Notes: generated from the letters alone by a model not told the origin. 64,000 nt of DNA from Pictodentalium vernedei (GCA_031216915.1 JAUFNR010000039.1:238498-302497), one strand, 5' to 3'; numbered from the stretch's first letter, positions 12,301 to 24,589 are shown. Program-made: numbers and translations.

Positions 12301-13570
12301 AGCTCACCTACTATGAAGTAGAGTTGAGGTAATGTCATGACATTGGTTGCATCTGCGCCCATGTCCAATTTTGTAAGAGTTTGTGGTTAAGTAAATTTCT
12401 TTGAATCCAGTAGCACCAGGGCTTTCAAATTGCAGTTGTTGGTTATTTAGGACTATGACTACGGTACTTAACTCTTTTTTGTAAGAATTTTTACATTTTT
12501 ATTTCTTTTAGGTGAAAGCTTATTCAATTTTCTGTTTTAAGGGGTTGTGTTAAAGTAAACTTTATTGCAAATTATGGTGATCTACATTGCTCACAGGTGT
12601 GTTTTATTCCAAATGTAGTTTCTTTTAACCCTTATACTAAGCTTGTGTGTTATTTTTTTTTTAACCATTTACCCAACGAAATGCCCACATCCGCCCATGT
12701 AATATGCAAATTCAGCAGTTGAAAAAATATCATTTTTCAGAAAATGTCAACAAAACCATATCATGTGACCCCTCGTTGGAACAAGCTCATTCCAACGAGG
12801 GGTCACATGATATGGTTTTGTTGAAATTTTTGCGAAAAATTTGAAAAAATGATATTTAAAATAAAAAATTTTGATATCGTCTGCATTGGCTAAAGGGTTA
12901 AGCAAAAAATCTTGGAACTTGTAACAATTAATGTTTCGATTAGCTCGAATATTATGTTATTTTGCCCGTTTTTCTTTTTTTTCACCACAAAATCTGCAAA
13001 TCTGTACTTGTAACAGTTAATTTTTCGGTCAGCTCCAACATCCGAATTGTAAGAGTTTGTTTTTAAATTGATTTCTTCAAACCCAGTGGACCCAGGGCTT
13101 TTATATTGTGGTTGCTGGTTGTTTAGGAACATGACGACAGTACTTGACCCTTATTTTCTGGAAATTGTTCTTCAAATTTTTTTTAGGTGAAAACATAATC
13201 AATTTTCCTTTTTAAGAATCTACGTTGAAGTAAACTTATTACACATTATAATGATCTATATTGCTTATAGATGTGTTTTCTCGTGAATGTAGTTTCTCTT
13301 AGCCCTTCTACTTAGTATATGTGCTGTTATTTTGGTCGTTTTTCCTTTTTTCAGCAAAAAATCTGTGAACTCGGGACTTGTAACAATTAAAGTTAACTCC
13401 AATATTTGAAATTATAAGAGTTTGTGTTTGAGTTTGTTTCTTCAAAAACAGTGGCCCCAGGGCATTCAACTTAAAGCTGGGTTTTTTTAGGACCATGACA
13501 ACGGTACTTAATGCCTTTTTTGATTTTTGTTTATTTTACGCATGAAAACTTAATTTCTATTGTAAGAAGT
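12301..13570. repeat. Degenerate large-unit array with AGCTCACCT start
   Basis: The block begins after a T run with AGCTCACCTACT. The segment GTAAGAGTTTGT...CCAGGGCTTT...GACTACGGTACTTAACTC recurs in three diverged forms near 12373, 13049 and 13417. A second segment, AAGTAAACTT...GTAGTTTCT, recurs near 12555 and 13225. Removing the inserted MITE gives units of roughly 370-435 bp. Confidence 0.6.
12661..12901. mobile_element. piggyBac-like MITE, 241 bp, TTAA ends and central palindrome
   Basis: TTAACCATTTACCCAA at the left mirrors TTGGCTAAAGGGTTAA at the right, with TTAA at both edges (12661-12664 and 12898-12901). This fits a TTAA target duplication followed by CC(C/A), as in piggyBac-type elements. 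The centre is a perfect inverted repeat of 33 bp per arm (12749-12781 and 12790-12822) around an 8-base loop. The left arm includes ATATCATGTGACCCCTCG. Confidence 0.75.
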
Positions 13571-15236
13571 TGTGTTAAAATAATTTGTTTACCTCATCTA
13601 CTTAAAAGAAGTGGTATTTTTATGTGGTGACTGCATTGGCGTAAGTATCAGACGTATATTCCAATTTCGAAAAAAATTGTGTTTAGGCCATTTTCTCGAA
13701 GTCTCAAAGTAATTTCTAATTTTACCGAAAATTGTCAGCCCAAACTTGGTCAACATCTGTTGTAAGAATTAGCATTTAAGCCAGCTTTTGTGCAAATTGT
13801 GACTCTGCATTGTTTTTAATACAATAATGTCTTTCGGTATTGAGCCTACTGTGTGCAAAGATTTAACTGGGGGGGAGGGGGTTCTGTCAAAATTGCATAT
13901 TTTATCTCAGGCTTGCTAAATTTCAGATTGTAAAAGTTCAAGGTGAGTTGTTTCTGAAGTTCTCTATCCAGGTCATTCATATTGTAGACTTGGATTGCTG
14001 AATACCTTTCGGTAATATTAACTGTGTATTAATCACAATATATCACATTAAAAATTAAATAGATCAATTATTTGGAGTGATATAAACAATAAAAATGCAG
14101 CTTCAAGGAGCTTTCTAGACATAGGATCAACTGTATCATTCATGAATGTGGATGAGCGACCGGAATGTAACATTCCTCTTGTTATATTTCATACTTTAGC
14201 TCAAAGATGGAATGGACATTGGGATCTTTCAAGGTATAGTCATGCAATGTATTTTAGAGAAAAGTTAGGTGTAATGCTGGATGAAATTTGTCAAATTGTT
14301 GATTTGATGGTTAACTGCTAGTGAATTGAATTATCATTTGTTAATAAATAATGGTTGAATAATTTTATTTATTTATTTATTTATTTATTTGTTTATTGGG
14401 GTTTAATAATACTTGTGACAGTCAAGGTCACCTTGTGTTGGAATAAAATTTATCAAAAAGTTCCCATAGGCCCCAATAAATTGTAATAAAATAATTTTAT
14501 AAACATTGTTTTCTACTGCCTCAGTGAACTCAAGACAAAAGAGGCTTTCAACACTTTTTACTCAAGGCTGCTTTGTACATTCCACCAGTTATTTTCATCA
14601 ACTTTGTTTTATTTTGTCCTCAAAATTTGTTTCCCTACTTTTTGGATGGAGACTACAGGAAAATGACCAGTGAAATGTTATTTTGAATAAAGTCTCCTTC
14701 TCTTTGTTGTTAAAACACTTTTAATTTTGTTAGGAAAAAACAAGTTGATATTTTATTTTATCGTACAGTTTTTAGCAGCTATGAAGAAATTTATCTACAT
14801 TTTTAACAAATTATGCAGTGCATTTACCCTTTAAGTTGTGATATCAGAATAGTTGCAATTCTTAAAATAGCAAACATATTAATTCCTGTCGAGCCAATGT
14901 AATCTTAAGTGATTTGGGATTGCTTGAGTAGCCAATTTTTAAACAGCTGACATCTTAAGTTATAATATATACCTATTGTCCTGTAAAGCATACTTTACTC
15001 TCAGCTATCTGACTGTTTGTTTATTGCTGGATGTCACATTGATGTACACTTCAACTTTGTATGTCTTGTTGAAAAGTTTATTATTAATTGCATGGTATGA
15101 TTGTGGCAAAATAAATTATCAGTACAATAACAATGTCTTGAAATCAATTTCTATTCCCCATTTAATTAACCTTTGCTGAATCTGAGCATAATGTATACTA
15201 TAAATTGTGAAATGTTACTTTGTTTATTTACCCATG
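13571..15236. other. AT-rich non-coding DNA with a (TTTA)n microsatellite
   Basis: No gene was seen. A (TTTA)n tract lies at about 14365-14395, followed by GGGGTTTAATAATAC; it may be the reversed tail of an old retroposon. Confidence 0.45.
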
Positions 15237-15408
15237 GGAGTCCCAGGAAGTGAAATAGTGCTTGCTTTCTATGGTAAACATTTTCTGTTTTACTGGTAAA
15301 ATACGACCCTGTTATCAACGCCTTGGGTGAAAGTCCTCTAAGGTGGGCAGCATATGTTTATATTGCCATAGATGCTGAATGTGACTTTAAACACCTATAA
15401 ATAAATAT
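15237..15408 (+). repeat. SINE-like repeat, copy 3
   Basis: TTTACTGGTAAAATACGACC, AAGTCCTCTAAGGTGGGCA and the terminal AACACCTATAAATAAATA match the family described at 5841. Confidence 0.55.
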
Positions 15409-16772
15409 AGATTATCATTTTTGTTCCCTCATAAACTGGGAGCGGGATAGTACTATGAACAAAGGAGGTGGAGTGAGTGATGAGATGAAAGTACATATAC
15501 ATGTACCTCCATCCAGAAGTCTCTCGATCTCCCTATTGGACAGTTCACTACCTTTTCGACCATTGAACAGGCAGGCAATTAGTCTGAGTCATTATCTCCT
15601 GCTCTAACAATTGTTTTTCTCAAGATATTAGTTTGCAGAAAAGCTCTTAAACATTTGAGTTGGATAAAGTCAAAATTAGTTTGAATTCTTACTCATGGGG
15701 AAAAACAGCATAAACTTTCAAAAACTACTGAATTAAATTTTATAGGTGATAAAAATTGCTGGCTTTTTTTCTAATATTTAACTTGCCTCCACACAAATGG
15801 CTTTAAATCCATCTGTCTTTCAGCCATTCACAATATGGTATGGTTGGACATCTCCCCACAAACTCAGCATAGTATTAGGAGTGGTATATAAGGGGTGAAT
15901 GCAATAAGCAACCTAACTGGTGAACCTGAAAACCAATTCCCAAGTGGAAAGGTCTGTAGAAGAGTCCAGTGTACATGTACTGGTAACATGGATTCCTTCT
16001 GTCACTCCGAGAAATCACCAGAGCACATGTAATGGCCTTTTAAGGCTAAATATTTTGGAAATGATGGGCCACTTTAAGTTTCTCCATCTCCACCCCATAA
16101 TGCTAGAAGTTTATAACTTGAAAACAAAATCTTGCACAAATACTTGAGTAAAATACTTGTGTCTGATCATCGGGCCTCAGTATTTTTGCACGATTTACAC
16201 AAGAAATTCAGCTTATTTTACATTATTGGAATCCACTTACTTTATTTCCATACTTTTTCTTTGAGTGAACAATTTACCAGCAGCAAAACTGTAACTGAAA
16301 AAAACCTTGTAACCAGCCTTCTATCAGTCAAACAATGATTTGGTTCAACACTAATGTGGGCTAAGTAGCACTGAGTATAACTGGAAAACCCTTTCAAAAT
16401 CTCTTGCAAGAACTTTGTGTCTGCCATGTAACAGTTTTGTTGACTCAGCTGATGAGGTTTTAGGTTTTAAAAACAAGCTCCTGATATCCTATTTAGGGGA
16501 GTCAGTGGATTGTAAAATATTTGGTCTTGTCCAGAAAGGCAAATTACATGGTTTCACACATAATTCAACTTTTTAGAATAAGAAAAGAGGCCGAGATTTA
16601 TTGCTTGACTCGCTGCTTCCGTGGAGTAGCACAGTCTGTTGGGCAAAACAAGTGTTTGAATGCTTACTTCAAGGGGTTCTCATAGATCTTTGAATTTCTT
16701 GAAAGTGCTAGCATTTAGAAGTTCCCTACCAGTGACTTGAAAAGTCATTAAAATTTAGAAACACTTTTTTGC
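15409..16772. other. Non-coding DNA, nothing recognised
   Basis: Several short open frames exist, but none carries a recognisable motif. Confidence 0.4.
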
Positions 16773-17000
16773 AGCTCACCTGGCTCAAAGAGCCACACGG
16801 GCTATTGCCATCACTTGGCGTCCGTCATCATCAGTAAACTTTTCATATCTTCATCTCTGGAACTGCTGAGCGGATCAGAGTTGATTTATTTCGCCAATTT
16901 TACACTTATGTCATAGTAATCTATCACTGGAACGAATTTTGTATGGCTTGAGCAATGTGTTATAAGAATGAGAATTGTGCATTAGACTGCAGATATGACT
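16773..17000 (-). repeat. CAGCTCACCTGGCTC repeat end
   Basis: CAGCTCACCTGGCTCAAAGAGCCACACGGGC forms an internal hairpin (GGCTC/GAGCC) followed by GGCGTCCGTCATCATC. This head is of a type widespread in mollusc genomes, the inverse of AACAAGAGGCC-like starts. The rest of the element is not delimited. Confidence 0.4.
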
Positions 17001-17516
17001 GGGATATGGCATTAAAATATCAAAAATTGATTACAAATTCTGTTGTGGGACTTTGTGTAGCTCTTGAATGGGAGCTTGAAACTCCTTGAATTACTCATTT
17101 GTAGTTTCTTGAAACTAGACTGGTTGGATCCTGGAAAATCCTTGAATTGACCAGCCATTCAAATTAATTGAACCATGCTTTGGGAGTTGGGGTCATCATA
17201 TTAGCCTCCATTCCGAACTATTGATATGAAAAATATTGTAAAATATTTTGCTAATTTATAAATGGCTATAAACTCTTAATGGCCGCTGGTGCACAATATG
17301 GGGAACAACTTTCCAACACTGTTCTAAGAGGGTGGGATTGATGTAAACCAACCTTTCTGTTTGACTTCTAGATGCATTGATTTGATTTATGGTATGCATT
17401 CACTTTTAATGGGTAAGATTGGAATTCTACAGGTACGCTGTACCAGATTGATATTTATTTCTATGGAGTATCCGAATGAAAAGTAGAATCAATCTGGCAT
17501 GGAAAAAGCTCTTATT

Positions 17517-18541
17517 ATCCCCCGTCGACAGAGTTAGGTCCAGCTAAATCCTCCTACAGTTTTCAATGGTTTTTTTTTATGAAACTTGGTCTGAAGTATC
17601 GGTATCAAGTGTAGATGTGCATGTGGTCAGATATCTTCAATGTGACACATTTGGCATGGTTAAGGCCCTTGGAAATTGCAAAATGTCCATCACAAAAGCT
17701 TGTATGCTTGACTTCTACATTTTATGCCCCCCCCCCCCCCCCCCCGACTTAAGTCGGGAGGCATATAGTGATTGAAGTGTGTGTGTGTGTCCGAGCCAAT
17801 AACTCGAAAACTGTTAGGGCCACAGTCATCAAACTTCACACAATTATAAAGGACCATGGGAGGATGTGTCACACACAATAGCCGGGTTTGTACTGTCAAG
17901 GTCACATTTCAAGGTCACACTAAAAATCGGTCAATATTTGTGTCTCGGCCATAACTCAGAAACGAATCATAGTACAATTGTTAAACTTTTTACAAATGTT
18001 AAGGACAGTCCGAAGGTGTGTCGCGTATAATAGTTTCTGCCGCATCTGCAAGGTGAAGGTCACAAGGGGGGTGTGGGAGGGGGGCATGTGTTACCTTACT
18101 GACATTTTTCTTGTTTATTGTTTTTTTTACGAAACTTCGTCTGAAGTATCAGTATTATGTGTAGATGTGCATGTGGTCAGGAATTTTCGATGCAATGAAT
18201 TTTGCATGGTTATGGCCCTTGTTAATAGCAAAAAATTCCTCACAACTGTTTGTCCGCTTAACTCATCCTGCATTTTTCATTGGATTTTTACGAAACTTGG
18301 TGTGCAGTATGAGTGTGATGTATACATGTGCAAATGGAAAGGAAGGTTTGATTTAAATAATTTTACCAGAGTTACTTCCCTTGGCAACTTTGAATTTGCC
18401 AAAAGGACAGGTTTTTGGAAGATATCTTCAGTTGTGATTAAAGAAATTAATTGATATTTGGTGAGTAACTATAGTGGGCATGAATACATGTCGATGCTGA
18501 TAAGAGTTTTCCTACCATAACATAAAAGTCGGCAGGGGATA
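17517..18541 (-). mobile_element. Array element, ~157-bp unit, with CCCCYGYCGAC ends
   Basis: GAAACTTGGTCTGAAGTATC recurs at 17581, 18131 and, diverged, 18292. After removal of the inserted repeat the spacing is about 155-161 bp. The edges ATCCCCCGTCGACAG (17517 on) and GTCGGCAGGGGATAT (to 18541) are inverse to one another. The block is non-coding. Confidence 0.6.
17723..18117 (-). mobile_element. ~395-bp hairpin-ended repeat inserted in the array
   Basis: This is the same family as the triplet at 60138-61354, in reverse orientation. It has the hairpin terminus (17723-17765, with GACTTAAGTC at the centre and a C run in one arm). It then has a (GT)n stretch, GAAAACTGTTAGGGCCACAG and the TGACCTTGA motif region, and ends at CATGTGTTACCTTAC..TTCTTGTTT. 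Array text TTCTACATTTT / ATTG...ACGAAAC resumes on either side, so the edges are good to a few bases. Confidence 0.7.
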
Positions 18542-20031
18542 TGAATGTCGTTAGACTATCTTGTTATTTGGGGAACAATCTTACCCTGGAGAAACCTATA
18601 ATAATAAAGGCTTTGTTTCCCAATTACTCCCTCTACCACGACCCCATTGACACATTCTAATCGTTTAGACATCTTGGTTCAGGTCTGCAGTTCAGGCTGA
18701 CCTTAGCATCATTTGGGTTCCGAACCAGAGTGGCTTGTGTAAGTAGGATTGGCCAACAGTCTACAGTCCGAGACGATGCGACTGGTCACAGCAAATGAGA
18801 AGAAAGGTCTACAAAAAGGTATAGGTGTGAGAAGAGTACCGACAGATAATGAATATGTTGGACAGACTATTTCCCTGTCTTTCTTATGGAGTTCGTTGAT
18901 CAATGTGAGGTGCATTTGTCGGAGGCGTGGGTTATGTAGCGTCCTTTTTGTAGATCCATTCCCCATCTCCACACCGCACACACTGCTGCCTTTGCAGTGG
19001 ACTGCTTTCTGTGTCTCTGATAGCTTCTTGCTTCTCGTGGTTCCATCCAGACATGGCATAACAATAAACATACTGATAAGGGGGGCGTGGGGGAATCACA
19101 AACTGTCCTGGCACAGACGCATCAAATTCTCTTCGTCGAAGTGTGGAACATTCACACCTTGGACGCCGATACCAATAGTCTGGCCTGCCACTTGATTGAA
19201 CCAGATCTACAGTTTAGGAAAATCCAAAGAACACTGTTGGCGTTTGAGGGCTTGTCGGCCTCTCACTTGGAACAGGCCAAGTATAGGAAGGAAAACGGTT
19301 CGCCTCACAGTGATTTTAGGAAAGGCCTGCCACCGTCCAATTTAGGAAAGGGGCAATACATTTCGTGGAATGGCCTAAACACAAACGCTGGTCCTCACCC
19401 GAATATGACTGAAGGAGATTCAACTCCCACGCAGATTTTCTTGGAGAGACAGTATAGAACTAAAAAAATGAAAAGTCAATCCACCAAGCACAGGGACGTC
19501 CGTAGCTTGGAAAGTTTAGATAAGCTACGGCGAAAGATGCTATCCCACCTCACCAAAGGTCCAACCTATCCATTCCCAGACCTCTACAGCGGAGACAACT
19601 GGGGATACGGCCACCTCCACCGAGTAGGTCAAAGTATGTGGAGTGGCCATGTGGTGCCGTGCTGGAGATGAAAGCCGTCTTTCACCTCCGTCGTCTCCGC
19701 TCTTCAGACTGGGCACCTTTTGGTAGGCAAGGAACAAGAACTTGTAAAGGTCCCACGGGTATTTAAGAAGTCGAACGAGGACAACAAATAGCCAACATCG
19801 ACACGTTCAATACCAAAGCCTCCACAAATGTTTCGCCAACAAAGCCATCTCATAAGAAAAAGAAAAACCCAAAGCCGAACCCCACCTGAAAATAGGGAAT
19901 GCCTTCTGTGGACACTTCTCTACAACACACAGACAAGTCCAACAAATTTTACTGTCAGAATGATCGAAAGTCCACCAGGCCATTGTCGTCCAACGCGCGA
20001 CACCATTGCCTTGTACAAGTAGCGCCTCAGA
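18542..20031. other. Unassigned higher-GC block
   Basis: This stretch is visibly richer in GC and CpG than its surroundings, and no family was recognised. It holds partly overlapping open frames at 18749-19195 (+) and 19087-19671 (+), and 18709-19071 (-). The block could be an exon of an unknown gene, part of an unfamiliar transposon, or old unique sequence. Confidence 0.4.
19087..19671 (+). other. Open frame of 194 codons, function unknown
   Basis: This is the longest open frame outside the retrotransposon. It opens at a GTG, which would not be used in an animal, and its first ATG is far inside (about 19402). A complete single-exon gene is therefore unlikely. The translation is polar, with a basic stretch (ERQYRTKKMKSQSTKHRDVR) followed by a region rich in Gly, Trp and Tyr. 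I recognise no domain, signal peptide or membrane segment. An internal exon, a decayed transposon gene and a chance frame in GC-richer DNA all remain possible. Confidence 0.2.
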
Positions 20032-20163
20032 CTATTTGCTAGCGATGGGCGAACCTGGCCATTTTCTTATAGCACAGACTATTTGTTAGCGATAGACGAA
20101 CCTGGACATTTTCTTATAGCACGGACTATTTGCTAGCGATAGACGAACCCGGCCATTTTCTTA
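20032..20163. repeat. Tandem array, ~55-bp unit, three copies
   Basis: Copies of GACTATTTG(C/T)TAGCGAT, then GACGAACC(T/C)GG and CATTTTCTTATAGCAC, run head to tail with few differences. Confidence 0.85.
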
Positions 20164-20462
20164 AATCATTACCTTTGTTAACCTTAACGTTGTGTCTCCG
20201 TTCCGCAGACAAAACACATTGACTTGGTGAAGTTTTTAGGTGTCGGTTGCATCCCGGGTTACCACTCTAGCGTTGTATTTGGATTTGGGAACCTTACTGT
20301 GAGAGACTTGTGACCCTGTCGTAATAGAATTCCACTGAGGTGCCGTCGGAGAATCCAACATTTCGGGCTGAATGGAAATTAGAATTCTACATTCTCAATA
20401 TTTTAAACCTTCGTGTAATGTTTGATAATCCTTTATTGATTGGTCTCATAGGTCAAGTTGAG

Positions 20463-20742
20463 ACCCGATAGTCTGCTCCGATAACCTGTCTCTGGAACTA
20501 GAAGAGTAATTATACCTTTCCGATAGTCTGCTCCGATAACCTGTCTCTGGAACTAGAAGAGTAATTATACATTTCCGATAGTCTGCTCCGATAACCTGTC
20601 TCTGGAACTAGAAGAGTAATTATACCGTTCCGATAGTCTGCTCCGATAACCTGTCTCTGGAACTGGAAGAGTAATTACACCTTTCCGATAGTCTGCTCCG
20701 ATAACCTGTCTCTGGAACTTGAAGAGTAATTATACCTTTAAG
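20463..20742. repeat. Tandem array, ~58-bp unit, five copies
   Basis: CCGATAGTCTGCTCCGATAA followed by CCTGTCTCTGGAACT and GAAGAGTAATTATACCTTT repeats five times with only a few substitutions. Copies are contiguous, so this is a minisatellite and not a spaced array. Confidence 0.9.
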
Positions 20743-20896
20743 CCCTTGCCGAATCTGAGAATTCTTACGAAGCAGTTTTATTCATAAAAATCCGCGCTTG
20801 ACGTCCCAGGAGTTTTCTGGGCCTGTGTTTGCTGAACGACCCGGGTAGACCTAGGCTAACGAGGACGAGCACAACAACACTGTTTGTAGTTGGGAA

Positions 20897-20932
20897 GGAG
20901 GGGGGGTGGGGGGGGGGTGGGGGGGGGGGGGG
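20897..20932. repeat. G-rich tract with G-quadruplex potential
   Basis: Runs of 7, 10 and 13 G separated by single T bases give ample material for a four-tetrad quadruplex on the + strand. Confidence 0.85.
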
Positions 20933-22395
20933 CTGAGTGCAGGTCAAAGAAAAGATATTTTCCCTGGAGATAGTGACAGGGGATTATCATCAAAATAGGA
21001 GAGAAGGGACGAGAATGATGGAGAAACTGGATCGTAGAAAGAACGAAATGTGTTGCTGGTCCAACTTGAGTTCTGACGCAGTATTCGGAAGACAGAGATC
21101 TAAATAAGTGCAGCTCCCGGCACTTGAAACGCACTTTTAAAAAATTATTCTCTATTTTTCTCCTGCAACTCACAGCGGGTTTCAGAACAGAATGAAATAT
21201 CTGTTCATATGAACTGAACACTATAGTCAGGAGTTTTGACCATTAGAATCACGGGGGTCAGATTTAATTCTTGATTAGCTTCTTGACCCAACAATCAAGT
21301 GTAAATGTTTAGTTTGTTCTCATCTTTTACCGCGTTTATAGTACTGTTGGGTGGTAGCGTCTAGAACTTGAAGAACAATCTGTACAATGTCATATTCTTC
21401 CGTGAATTTGACGAGGAAATGAATCAGGTATAGACCAATGTGATCCATGAAGAACTGGAATAGGACAACTACAGAATAGTTGGAGAAAAAAAAAAAAAAA
21501 TGAAACATCTATAGCTGGATACATCGGGGTGGGAATGCATTCGGTTTTACTTGAGACAGTAGCAAGGGTTATCCTAAGTTATCATAAAGAATCCCACATG
21601 ATAGTTTATCAGCGGACATGAATTAGAATGAGCGGGTATTGTGTGGTGATTAGCGCACGCAAAAAGTTCAGTTCGTACCTTATGACACATTTCATTTTTT
21701 CACTGATGTTAATTTTTGTTTCCGTGTATATTGTGACAAATTTAATACAATAGACGTATGATTCACGCGAATGGGTTAAGAAAAAAAAACTTTACGGGCT
21801 ATTTACAACTGTCGTATTTAATTTCGATCAAATCTTTTCCGGGTTACGTTCGACTCTTCATGCGTTATAAGCTGCGGAATATCATTTGTTTTCATCACAA
21901 GTACTTCCAGTACTCAGTTTTCAGTTGTCGATTCAGGTAAAACACGCTGTGAAGTTGGGTTGATGTTGCCGAGGGCGTGCACGAAGACAAGTATCGAATA
22001 GCAAATGAGTGCGTCTGAATTACCCGGAGAGTTAAATAATTAGTCTGTGTGTGAAGTCGATTATTTTTACAATTTTTTTAAAAGTCTCTGACAACACACA
22101 TGCTGTTTTTTTGTTGTTGTTTTTTTCTCTTTCTTTCTTCTCTTCACAATATCTAAAACCCTTGGTATAACCGCGATGCCACTTGGAACATCCGTAGATT
22201 TGACATGCTCTCATTTTCAGCTGTCTTCAAGCCACAGTAACTTTAGACATGGTATGAAATATCGAGTTCGGGGTTGCATCAGATCAGTCAAAACTCCGTG
22301 CATGTTCAAATATGTGTCAAGGTTACTGAGGTCACATAGGTGTCATCGAGTGCAGTTTAAAAAAAATCCAGGAAATTGCATTTCAGCCGCCCCAA
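20933..22395. other. Non-coding DNA, nothing recognised
   Basis: No supported gene or repeat was found. Confidence 0.4.
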
Positions 22396-22640
22396 TACAT
22401 GGTATACCACAGTAATTGTATCTTATAGACTATTGTACGATTATCATGGTATATTATATTAATTGTACCGTGGTAAATACACCATGTGAAACCATGTAGA
22501 ATTGATATGGTGTACAATGGTAGAATTACTATGTTATACCATGAAAACATTACTATTGGTATACCATGGTGCATTTACTATGGTATGCCATGAAACAATT
22601 ACTATGGTATAGCAGTAATTGTAATATGGTGTACCGCGGG
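22396..22640. repeat. Short-period palindromic repeats around TGGTATACCA
   Basis: ACCATGGTAT-like palindromes and AATTACTATGGTAT motifs recur roughly every 25-35 bases on both strands. The block is self-complementary at many registers and non-coding. Confidence 0.6.
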
Positions 22641-22699
22641 GCGTTTTCTGAGCATTTTGTACCCAGGACGTTTTATAGCAGGACGTTTGTACCCAGCTG

Positions 22700-23005
22700 G
22701 ACGTATCGTACCTAAATCGACGGTCGTTTTGTACACAAACCGACGGTCGTTTTGTACCCATCATTGGACGTTTGTATCCAAATCTAATATAAAAAAATGA
22801 TGTATTTGTATTTTTTACATGGCCTTATCTATTTGTTTTAATAAAGTTACTATATTTATACACTAATCCTCTTATTTATTTCTCCAAAACCCACACCAAC
22901 ATACCCGGTTGGGTTCGAAAACGTCCAACAGTTTGGATTCAAAACATACCTGGTTGGGTACAAAACGTCCAGTGATGGGTGCAAAACGACCATCAGTTTG
23001 GGTAT
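22700..23005. mobile_element. Inverted-repeat MITE with GGTCGTTTTGTACCC arms
   Basis: The left arm at about 22731-22780 (GACGGTCGTTTTGTACCCAT, then CATTGGACGTTTGTA) is the imperfect inverse of 22952-23004 (TACAAAACGTCCAGTGATGG, then TGCAAAACGACCATC). Further GACGTTTTGTACCC-like motifs lie outside the arms (22655-22700), so the element may be larger. There is no coding capacity. Confidence 0.6.
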
Positions 23006-23013
23006 TCTAGTGG

Positions 23014-23420
23014 AGAATCCTTATTGTAGAGTTTAACAGCATGCTTCCAGCACCTGCTGACGAAACTAGGGCAATGTGAATTCGTTCACGGTGCTTTTGG
23101 TTCGCCTGCAGACGTGGGTCGCATGGTGATGCCCGAATCGTTTAGTCTGAATCACAGAAAAGGGGCAGTGTTAGTCATGGGGACTTATAATTTAATGTTA
23201 GCCAGCAAATACACTTAAGTTTTTCTTCCAGAGAATGTTTATAACAGAATATGTAGATAGGCTCCCGGCACCTGCCGACGGACCGAGGTCATTGTCAATT
23301 CGTTCACGGTGCTTTTGGTTCGCCTGCGGGGCCCTTGTTGACGTGCATCCCCCTGTTGAGTCCTGATTTAATGAGTGATTTCCGTGAGAGTTATAAATAA
23401 TCGGTGACTGGTAAACTTGT
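23014..23420. repeat. Two-copy tandem repeat, 218-bp period
   Basis: CACCTGC(T/C)GACG, then AATTCGTTCACGGTGCTTTT and GGTTCGCCTGC, occur near 23052-23110 and again 218 bp later. Flanking text GAGAATCCTTATTGTAGA also has a diverged partner. The copies differ moderately. Confidence 0.65.
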
Positions 23421-24359
23421 TCATTATTCTGTAATAAAATAAATACCCAGAACATTTGCAAATGAAATAAAACATCATATAAACCTTCCATAAGGGTTGA
23501 TATATTTTCAGCTCTGCTAGTGCCCACCAAAGTGCTAGTATTTCAAATACCAGAACTAATCCAAGGGGTCGCGCTCAATCCTCCCCAATCCCAAGTGTAG
23601 ATTTGGTCTGGTGTTGAGGACCAATTAAGATTTGGGGTTGCGATCCCAAAGCTGACCTCTAGTCGGGACCGTACGAACTATAAGTTCGTGGGATCAAGGC
23701 TCGGGTGTTACACAACCCAAGGTAGCTTAAACAATGAAACAAGTGCAATAGAACGCATCTGGAAGTAACACTTCCGCATATTTTGGGTAATAATTTATAG
23801 TAATCTGATCAGCAATAAATATTAGGAAGAGCTATTTCCCAACATACCATCGCTCCTACTACCTCTCTGCTTCGATGTCCACTATTATGCGAAAATATTG
23901 CAGGCGAAATTTCATCTATTTCTTCAATGACAAGTTTCACACGGACCGAACCATGGTTGGCCCAATGGGCGTGCCAAAAATAAATTAATCTTAAGTTCTG
24001 TCAGGTTCGGTCTATGGTAGTTAAGCATTCATCGTTACACCAATTACTGTTACCTCTGACTAGTATCGGTCTTCCATCTCCACTGTTTTCACCACCTGCA
24101 GGTTGGCAGGTTCAACCTTTACTGCTGGCTTTCTTCAATGTTCACCAGAACTTCTGCATACCATTATTATTAATGCTTCTACCACTGACTCTTGCTCAAA
24201 GTTATCAAATCCTCGCAACACTAACACCAGCACAAGACAGTATGCTAATAGGAACATGCGTTACCCGTCTTTACTATTCTCTAGACATGGTCGGCAGTTC
24301 ATGTTTTACCATGTATTGAAATAGTCAATAGTTTGCCTCCAAGAGGAAAAGTCCATAGA
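23421..24359. other. Non-coding DNA, nothing recognised
   Basis: A segment at 23560-23700 rich in GGGTTGCGATCCC-like text hints at an old inverted repeat, but I could not delimit it. Confidence 0.35.
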
Positions 24360-24420
24360 GCTGCAGTTACAACTCTGACAAGAGGCCAATTGGGGCCCGA
24401 GGCGCTCATCTGACCGAGGT
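24359..24420 (+). repeat. ACAAGAGGCC-type repeat head
   Basis: ACAAGAGGCCAATTGGGGCC carries a GGCC-centred hairpin and is followed by CGAGGCGCTCATCTGACCGAGG. It belongs to a widespread mollusc head type. The array that follows at 24590 may be its body. Confidence 0.5.
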
Positions 24421-24589
24421 TGTTTAAAGGATTTAATTAACATCTATTACCATATAAGACTATAGAGAAATGAATTAATTTAATTATTTATAACTCGGTT
24501 GTCCATGTCACTCGAGATGATTTTTTTTCTTCTAGTATTGATATACTACCACAGACATAAAACAAAGATTTCTAGTAATGCAAAAGTAG

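Noticed and set aside
16132..16427. Overlapping short frames on both strands
   Set aside because: They are of chance length in AT-rich DNA, with no motif and no supporting context.
18749..19195. 148-codon frame as a gene
   Set aside because: It overlaps an opposite-strand frame of similar length and shows no motif. It was kept only as part of the unassigned GC-richer block.
20463..20742. CRISPR-like array
   Set aside because: Units are contiguous and nearly identical with no unique spacers, in clearly eukaryotic DNA; it is a minisatellite.
20765..20947. Proline-rich small proteins
   Set aside because: Here and at 7316, 35475, 60335 and 63059 the proline or glycine runs come from G/C homopolymers; there is no gene structure.
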